From the NCBI GenBank assembly GCA_023404675.1, contig JAEYAW010000006.1, positions 1 to 40,503 of the forward strand: 40,503 nucleotides of DNA, read 5' to 3'. Both the position numbers and the translations under genes were made by a program. Below, piece after piece: positions 33,618 through 40,503 of this stretch. Source of the stretch: Pseudomonadota bacterium (lineage in GTDB: Bacteria; Pseudomonadota; Alphaproteobacteria; Rhizobiales; Xanthobacteraceae). The notes beneath the pieces are model-generated. The model did not search any database. It was not told the origin of the DNA and was given only the letters and a program-made list of their open reading frames with translations. Every line of letters begins with the position of its first letter. Position 1 is the stretch's first letter.

Positions 33618-33688
33618 GCGGATGCGGCCCGAGGCGGGCGACGGTTTCCCAACCGGAGGTGCGGGTTCGATCCCTGCCATCCGCTCCA
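33618..33688 (+). tRNA. tRNA-Gly-like gene (apparent anticodon CCC), structurally odd
   Basis: The acceptor GCGGATG (33618-33624) pairs fully with CATCCGC (33678-33684), followed by discriminator T and an encoded CCA; GCGG...CCGC-T is the tRNA-Gly identity. The T arm GCGGG-TTCGATC-CCTGC is normal. The rest is not: the total is 71 bases, positions 8-9 are CG instead of TA, the D arm is GCCC-GAGGC-GGGC with a five-base loop, and the anticodon arm ACGGT-TTCCCA-ACCGG gives a six-base loop or, paired otherwise, a 5-bp stem with only TCCC as loop. It reads as a tRNA-Gly(CCC) that has lost bases, either a relic or a divergent functional gene. Confidence 0.6.
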
Positions 33689-33692
33689 GAGT

Positions 33693-34040
33693 TCAATCGT
33701 CGCAAATCCTGCGCATCCCGTCGTCCGTGTTCACCAGCCGGCAGCGCTGCTGATATTGCTGTGGTTGTTGTTGCTGATAATAGACGCGGGGCTGTGGCTG
33801 TTCCTGTCGTCGTCCGGGATTGATCTTCTCCCACGGCTGTTCCAGCCGTCGGTTCTGGTACCAGTAAGGATCGCTGGGATTGAAGCCGCTGTTGCCGCGC
33901 CCATAGCCGTACCCCTGAACCAGCCGGATTTTCGGCTCGGCAGAGGTGTCCGCAGGTGCGGTTTCGCTCAAAGCCAGCGGCGCCATCAGCGCGGTCAGAG
34001 CAGCCAGCTTGATGCCAATCTTTCTGGCGGGGGTTTTCAT
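33693..34040 (-). CDS. Small secreted Gln/Pro/Tyr-rich protein, function unknown
   Basis: The 115-residue product has a signal peptide (about 1-30) and a mature part with GYGYGRGNSGF, PYWYQNRRLEQPW, a Gln-rich run (YYQQQQPQQYQQ) and a short end with two cysteines (RCRLVNTDDGMRRICDD) that could form a disulfide. I do not recognise a family. ATG 34040 has GGGAGG seven bases upstream. The gene converges on the tRNA-Gly-like gene, and the two ends are only four bases apart. Confidence 0.7.
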   Translation of the reverse strand: MKTPARKIGIKLAALTALMAPLALSETAPADTSAEPKIRLVQGYGYGRGNSGFNPSDPYWYQNRRLEQPWEKINPGRRQEQPQPRVYYQQQQPQQYQQRCRLVNTDDGMRRICDD

Positions 34041-34110
34041 CGGCAATCCTCCCGGTCCGAAAGAATGCCGGAAGATTGCGGCGGCAGGATGTATCGCGGC
34101 CGGGATGATC

Positions 34111-35292
34111 TCAGGAGTAGTGGTGGGCGCCGCGACTGCTCAGCTGCACCGTCGGGCCGCCCCGCCAGCGCCGGAACAGGCCGGTGGCAAGCCGGGCGGC
34201 AAAGCGGATGCCGCGCCGGACGCGCCACGGCAGTCCCGGGTTGACGGAGAGGTCGCGCAGGTTGAACGCGGCCTCCTCGCAGCGCCGGTCGTTGCCGGTC
34301 TTCGCCGGGTCATTGTAAAACGCCGCGATCTTGTCGGCATTCATGCCGGGCGTTGCGAGCCACTGCGGGATGTGAACCTGGCAGAGGCGGGCGATATCGG
34401 TGAACACCTTGTCGGTGCCGGTGCCTGCGGCGGGGCAGGAGGTGCAGAACGCATCGCCCACAAGTACGATGCCGGCTTGCCGGTGTCCGCTCGTGACATA
34501 AAGGTCGGCGGGCCGGATTTTGACCGGGCCGTTCACCGTGAACGCGCCGATGGTGCGCTCAAGTCCGGGCATGATCTCGCGCAGTGCGTCTTCCGGCGTC
34601 TGGCGCATCGCGCGCAGCCACGGATCGTCCATGTCGCGATAGACCATCAGGTTGGCACGCATCGCCGCGCCGATCGGAAACAGCGTGAGATACGCCATCC
34701 GGTAAGAGGGCGACTCCGGATAATAGGTCAGCGCCCGGAACGGAAATGCGGCTCGCCCGACCGCGGCGATATCGAAGCCGATGGTGATCGAGTGGCATGC
34801 GCTGATCACGGTGCGCTCGATGCCGAGCTGATGGCGCAGGCCGATGTTCAGGCCGGTGGCGAGCACCACGAGGCGCGCCGAAATGGTCTCGCCATCGGCC
34901 AGCGTCACAAGCTGCCGGTCGTCGCTGGTCGCGATCCCGGCGGCCTTGCCGTCAACGAAGGGTGTCTGCGGTGGAATGGCCGCGCGGATAGTGTTGACCA
35001 GATCCTCATAGCGGATGCCGCGCTGGTCGCCGGGGCGGCGGTCGAGCACGCGGCCGTATCGCGCGATCCAGGTCTCGCCGTCAGGCGTCGTGGCGGGGAG
35101 AATGACGTCGGAAAGTCCGGCCCGCCGGATCACGTCGAGCTGGCCGCCGCCGAACTTCTCGCAGCGGAAGTCCGGCGGATAGACCGTGTGCGGATCGACG
35201 ACGAGGGCCGGAATCCCGGCGCGGCCGAGCAGCACGGCCGCGGCCGAGCCGGCCAGACCTCCACCAACGATGACGACGTCCACGTTACGCAT
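34111..35292 (-). CDS. FAD-dependent oxidoreductase, PHBH/geranylgeranyl reductase fold
   Basis: The 393-residue flavoprotein has the FAD motif VIVGGGLAGSAAAVLLGRAG (residues 8-27), the middle ARLVVLATG motif and the second flavin motif IVLVGDAFCTSCPAAGTGTD near residue 280. This is the group of aromatic hydroxylases, tryptophan halogenases and isoprenoid reductases. The tryptophan halogenase WxWxIP motif is not seen. ATG 35292 has AAGGA upstream; the longer open frame is a shadow of the divergent gene. It starts 171 bases from the GNAT-type gene, divergently. Confidence 0.87.
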   Translation of the reverse strand: MRNVDVVIVGGGLAGSAAAVLLGRAGIPALVVDPHTVYPPDFRCEKFGGGQLDVIRRAGLSDVILPATTPDGETWIARYGRVLDRRPGDQRGIRYEDLVNTIRAAIPPQTPFVDGKAAGIATSDDRQLVTLADGETISARLVVLATGLNIGLRHQLGIERTVISACHSITIGFDIAAVGRAAFPFRALTYYPESPSYRMAYLTLFPIGAAMRANLMVYRDMDDPWLRAMRQTPEDALREIMPGLERTIGAFTVNGPVKIRPADLYVTSGHRQAGIVLVGDAFCTSCPAAGTGTDKVFTDIARLCQVHIPQWLATPGMNADKIAAFYNDPAKTGNDRRCEEAAFNLRDLSVNPGLPWRVRRGIRFAARLATGLFRRWRGGPTVQLSSRGAHHYS

Positions 35293-35463
35293 GCCGCGTT
35301 CCTTAGCCCGAAGCTTCTTACAAAGTGCCGCCAGTCGGTAAAAATGGTTCCAACGGTTAATATTAACTGCGAGGCATCGCGCCCGGCGTCGGGGGCGATG
35401 CTTAAGGGAACTGAAAACCTTGCCAGACACAGTCGCGCGACATGGCGTAGCGCAGGGTGCGGG

Positions 35464-36606
35464 ATGATTTCGGTAACGATCGGGCGGCCATCGGACGTGG
35501 AGGTGGCACCGTGGAACGCGCTTGCGGCGCGGGCCACGCCGAACGCTTTCATGCATCCGGCCGCACTGAAAGCCGCGCAGGATACCGGCTTCGCGGATGT
35601 CCGGGTGCTTCAGGCCTGGGGGCGGGTGGGGACGGAGCGGCAGCTGGTGGGGCTCTGGGCGCTCCAGGTCAGGCGAATCCTGCCGCTGTGGCCAGCGGTG
35701 CTGGAAGGACTGCCTTACTATTATGCGTTCCAAAGCAGCCCCATGGTCGATCCCGCTTACGCCAACGACGTGATGGCGGCCTTCCTTGCCGCGATCCGGG
35801 CCGATCCGGCACTCCCGAACGTCATCAGCCTTCAGGAATGCGACGCGGAAGGCGAGGCCTTTGCCGCGCTGGCGCGACAGGTGGAGGCCGGAGAGTACGT
35901 GCTCGTGCGCCTCACCGAAGAGGCACGCCCCATCGCGACACGCGAGGCGGGACGCAAGACCGGCGGATCGACGCGCAAGCGTCTGCGGCAGGCATGGAAC
36001 AGGCTGTCCGCGCAAGGTCGTGTCGAAATCGTCGAGGCGCGCGATCCGGCGGCCATCGACGCCGCCATCGAGAGCTTTCTGGCACTGGAGGCCGGGAGCT
36101 GGAAAGGAGCCAACGGAACGGCGCTTTTGAGCAAGGCGGCCGACGCTGCCTTCGCCCGCCGCCTTATCCGGGACATGGCGGGAGCAGGGGCAGCTTCGGT
36201 GGTCTCGCTGCAATGCGACGGGCGCGCGCTGGCCGCCATGGTCGTGCTGTACTGCGGGACGACGGCCTATACGTGGAAACTCGGATTCGACGCCGCTTTC
36301 TCGCGCTACTCGCCGGGGGCGGTGCTGGTCGACCGGACCGCCGACATGCTGCTGGCCGGCAGGGGAATCGCAATGATCGATTCGTGCTCGGCGGCGGACA
36401 GTTTCGTGGGCCAGCTCTGGTCGGGGCGGCGCATGATGGTCGATGCGCTGGTGGATGTCGGACAGGGCCGATCATTTGCTTTCATGCTCGAATTGGCGCG
36501 CCAGCGCGGCTACGAGCAGCTCCGCCAGATTCGCAATCGACTCCTGGTGCGCCAGAGTCCGGCAGGTGCGGTACCGAAAGATTCGCCGGCGGCGCAGGTG
36601 GCCTGA
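35464..36606 (+). CDS. GNAT-fold protein, CelD/BcsL-like
   Basis: The 380-residue protein resembles the CelD/BcsL or FemAB-like acyl/aminoacyltransferase group: a central basic stretch GGSTRKRLRQAWNRLS, then IESFLALEAGSWKGANGTAL, and GRALAAMVVLYCGTTAYTWK with LGFDAAFSRYSPGAVL. Such proteins occur near polysaccharide and cellulose genes; no such cluster is here. ATG 35464 gives the core family start; ATG 35398 in frame, with GGGGG upstream, would add 22 residues. The divergent flavoprotein may share the control region between them. Confidence 0.8.
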   Translation: MISVTIGRPSDVEVAPWNALAARATPNAFMHPAALKAAQDTGFADVRVLQAWGRVGTERQLVGLWALQVRRILPLWPAVLEGLPYYYAFQSSPMVDPAYANDVMAAFLAAIRADPALPNVISLQECDAEGEAFAALARQVEAGEYVLVRLTEEARPIATREAGRKTGGSTRKRLRQAWNRLSAQGRVEIVEARDPAAIDAAIESFLALEAGSWKGANGTALLSKAADAAFARRLIRDMAGAGAASVVSLQCDGRALAAMVVLYCGTTAYTWKLGFDAAFSRYSPGAVLVDRTADMLLAGRGIAMIDSCSAADSFVGQLWSGRRMMVDALVDVGQGRSFAFMLELARQRGYEQLRQIRNRLLVRQSPAGAVPKDSPAAQVA

Positions 36607-36818
36607 TCGGCCCATGCCATGAAATTTTCAATCATTTCAATCTGATGACTTGAAATCCCGACACCACAAGGCCATCTTGGAATGACCGGGCGGCGCGGCA
36701 GGCGCGTCTGCGGGGGCATCGCCCCGGGTGGCGAGCGGGCCGGGGGATTGCTCCGGAAAAGTCAGAAAATGCCCTTCAAATCGGGGTTTCTTTCACGCCG
36801 CTTTCTCGGACTTCGGCC

Positions 36819-36845
36819 TTGACTTGTGGCGTGTGCGACTATAAA
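36819..36845 (+). promoter_or_regulatory. Main promoter of the str operon (rpsL-rpsG-fusA-tuf)
   Basis: TTGACT (36819-36824) and TATAAA (36840-36845) are close to consensus, with a short 15-base spacer. The start would be near 36852, giving a leader of about 420 bases before rpsL. Confidence 0.65.
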
Positions 36846-37275
36846 AACCGCCCACTTAACGACAGGCGGTGAGCTTCTTCCGCGTCGGTACGGATCACCT
36901 TCCGATTTTTCAGGTACGGCCTTTGGGCCCCGGTCCTGACCCGGAACGGCACCAACCTCGACGAACGTCGCTCAAACGCTGTCGATCTAAGCAGGTACTG
37001 CCAGGACGATCTTCGATCTCTTGAGGCATCTCTCGGGATCGGCTCGGATGCATGACCTCGGTGGAATCCAGCGCTCGCGCTGGCGGAATCCGCGGTCCTC
37101 TGTGGCGTCGAAGCGCTTTCCGCACAGGCGATGTGCGGTTGGCGCGATTTCGTTTTGCGCGAGTGTCGCGTGATCGCTCCGCGTCTGGCGCGGGGTGGCC
37201 GGTCGGGCGGGAGCCCGGGATTTTAGGATTTGCGAGGCCGTTCCGGTCTCGCGCGAACGAGGGTGAAGGCGAACG
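36846..37275 (+). other. Long untranslated leader of rpsL
   Basis: About 430 bases from the promoter to rpsL without a convincing gene. A small hairpin CGGGC-GGGA-GCCCG at 37204-37217 is followed by GGATTTTAGG and could attenuate transcription, though weakly. The upstream piece 36607-36818 also shows no gene. Confidence 0.45.
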
Positions 37276-37647
37276 ATGCCTACGGTGAACCAACTGATCG
37301 CCAATCCGCGCGTGGCCCAGAAGTCGCGCAAGAAGGTGCCGGCGCTGCAGCAGTCCCCGCAGAAGCGCGGCGTTTGCACGCGCGTCTACACGACGACGCC
37401 GAAGAAGCCGAACTCGGCGCTGCGCAAGGTGGCGAAGGTTCGTCTGACCAACGGCTTCGAGGTGATCGGTTACATCCCGGGTGAGGGCCACAACCTTCAG
37501 GAGCACTCGGTGGTGATGATCCGCGGTGGCCGCGTGAAGGATCTCCCGGGTGTGCGCTATCACATCCTGCGCGGCGTGCTGGATACCCAGGGCGTCAAGA
37601 ACCGCAAGCAGCGCCGTTCGAAGTACGGCGCGAAGCGGCCGAAATAA
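37276..37647 (+). CDS. rpsL: 30S ribosomal protein S12
   Basis: S12 (123 aa) sits at the decoding centre. It begins PTVNQLIANPRVAQKSRKK and has TPKKPNSALRKVAKV and GGRVKDLPGVRYHILRG. Lys43 and Lys88, the positions changed in streptomycin-resistant mutants, are both wild type. GAAGG seven bases before ATG 37276 is the ribosome binding site. It is first in the str operon, 42 bases ahead of rpsG. Confidence 0.98.
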   Translation: MPTVNQLIANPRVAQKSRKKVPALQQSPQKRGVCTRVYTTTPKKPNSALRKVAKVRLTNGFEVIGYIPGEGHNLQEHSVVMIRGGRVKDLPGVRYHILRGVLDTQGVKNRKQRRSKYGAKRPK

Positions 37648-37689
37648 GCAATTCGCGTTTAAAGCCAAGATTGAAAGACGAGCTAGCTC

Positions 37690-38160
37690 ATGTCGCGTCG
37701 CCATTCCGCCGAAAAGCGTGAAGTCAACCCGGATCCGAAGTTCGGGAACATCATCATCACCAAGTTCATGAACTCGGTGATGTATGACGGCAAGAAGTCC
37801 GTCGCCGAAGGCATCGTCTACGGCGCGCTGAGCATGGTCGAGTCGAAGACCAAGCAGGACCCGCTTTCGGTGTTCGAGCAGGCGCTGGACAATGTGATGC
37901 CGACCATCGAGGTGCGCTCGCGGCGCGTCGGCGGTGCCACTTATCAGGTGCCGGTCGAGGTTCGCGCCAGCCGCCGTCAGGCGCTCGGCATCCGCTGGCT
38001 GATCACGGCCGCTCGCGCCCGCAACGAGAAGACGATGACCGAGCGGCTCTCCGCCGAGTTGCTGGATGCCTCGAACAACCGGGGCAACGCGGTCAAGAAG
38101 CGGGAAGACGTGCACAAGATGGCGGAAGCCAACCGCGCGTTCTCGCACTATCGCTGGTGA
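37690..38160 (+). CDS. rpsG: 30S ribosomal protein S7
   Basis: S7 (156 aa) nucleates the head of the small subunit and represses the str operon in other bacteria. It starts SRRHSAEKREVNPDPKFGN, has RSRRVGGATYQVPVEVRASR, and ends HKMAEANRAFSHYRW, close to rhizobial S7. This contrasts with the foreign look of fusA, which starts 32 bases downstream. Confidence 0.98.
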   Translation: MSRRHSAEKREVNPDPKFGNIIITKFMNSVMYDGKKSVAEGIVYGALSMVESKTKQDPLSVFEQALDNVMPTIEVRSRRVGGATYQVPVEVRASRRQALGIRWLITAARARNEKTMTERLSAELLDASNNRGNAVKKREDVHKMAEANRAFSHYRW

Positions 38161-38192
38161 CGGCGAACTAACGCTATTCGAGGAAGAGTCCC

Positions 38193-40316
<2,124 letters not shown>

Positions 40317-40323
40317 TGCGCCA

Positions 40324-40345
40324 GGGCGGGGAGCGATCCCCGCCC
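40324..40345 (+). other. Hairpin with GCGA tetraloop between fusA and tuf
   Basis: GGGCGGGGA (40324-40332) and TCCCCGCCC (40337-40345) pair perfectly around the GNRA tetraloop GCGA. It starts seven bases after the fusA stop. Without a T-run it is more likely a stabilising or processing hairpin than a terminator, allowing extra tuf message. Confidence 0.7.
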
Positions 40346-40377
40346 GGCCTTCACCAGACATTTGAAGGAGCTTTGCG

Positions 40378-40503
40378 ATGGCAAAGGCAAAATTCGAACG
40401 GACGAAACCGCACGTCAACATCGGGACGATCGGCCACGTCGACCACGGCAAGACGACGCTGACGGCGGCGATCACGAAGTACTTCGGCGAGTTCCGGGCC
40501 TAC
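40378..40503 (+). CDS. tuf: Elongation factor Tu, N-terminal start (partial, copy 2)
   Basis: The first 42 codons of EF-Tu are visible: AKAKFERTKPHVNIGTIGHV, the P-loop GHVDHGKTTLTAAIT, then KYFGEFRAY, where the window ends. GAAGGAG lies upstream of ATG 40378. KTTLTAAITKYFG followed at once by the AY that normally begins AYDQID is the Rhodobacterales form; Bradyrhizobium EF-Tu has KTSLTAAITKVLAE and extra residues. It therefore shares the foreign look of fusA. It cannot be compared with copy 1, of which only the end is seen. Confidence 0.97.
   Translation, partial: MAKAKFERTKPHVNIGTIGHVDHGKTTLTAAITKYFGEFRAY

Noticed and set aside
33946..35463. Plus-strand open frame in front of the GNAT-type gene
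   Set aside because: It runs antisense through the flavoprotein gene; the family-like protein begins only at 35464.

Overview
The window looks like the conserved translation and transcription core of an alphaproteobacterial chromosome, most likely the Bradyrhizobium / Rhodopseudomonas / Afipia / Nitrobacter group. The basis is high GC, the gene order tuf, tRNA-Trp, secE-nusG-rplK-rplA, rplJ-rplL, rpoB-rpoC, rpsL-rpsG-fusA-tuf, the near family-typical RplJ, RpsG, RpoB (1372 aa) and RpoC (1399 aa), and a GGCCGGG-type palindromic intergenic repeat familiar from that family. This placement rests on remembered family sequences, not on a search.

Layout. 1-530: 3' end of one tuf gene, a second degenerate tuf 3' tail, a terminator and tRNA-Trp(CCA). 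570-11604: an accessory block that parts tRNA-Trp from secE. It holds a radical SAM/SPASM protein with an extra C-terminal domain, a LacI-controlled ABC importer operon ending in a metallophosphoesterase (lacI, binding protein, two permeases, ATPase, phosphoesterase, all on the minus strand), an orphan branched-chain-amino-acid-type binding protein, and a secreted seven-repeat streptogramin-lyase-like propeller protein. 11861-13901: secE, nusG, rplK, rplA, closed by a strong terminator. 13999-17451: a second insertion, with a YeeE/YedE-type sulfur permease and a secreted rhodanese on the minus strand and a 2-hydroxyacid dehydrogenase on the plus strand. 17992-27909: rplJ, rplL, rpoB, rpoC, closed by a textbook terminator. 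28088-36606: a third accessory block with a LuxR-type regulator, a flavin oxidase-methyltransferase fusion, an ABC exporter half-molecule with acidic tails, an odd tRNA-Gly-like gene, a small secreted Gln-rich protein, a PHBH-fold flavoprotein and a GNAT-fold (CelD/BcsL-like) protein. 36819-40503: the str operon, rpsL, rpsG, fusA and the start of a second tuf.

The most striking observation is in the str operon. rpsL and rpsG look native, but the EF-G encoded next (707 aa, with an insertion of about 16 residues before the DTPGH motif) and the first 42 residues of the following EF-Tu read like Rhodobacterales proteins, while the first 15 or so residues of EF-G look rhizobial. This suggests replacement of fusA-tuf by homologous recombination with a distant donor. 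The duplicated tuf 3' tail at the other end of the window may be a scar of similar exchange at the other tuf locus. Other points of interest are the phosphoesterase-tipped importer with its perfect LacI-type operator, the thiosulfate-type module inside the ribosomal cluster, the flavin oxidase-methyltransferase fusion next to an exporter, and the tRNA-Gly-like gene with an abnormal D arm and anticodon loop.
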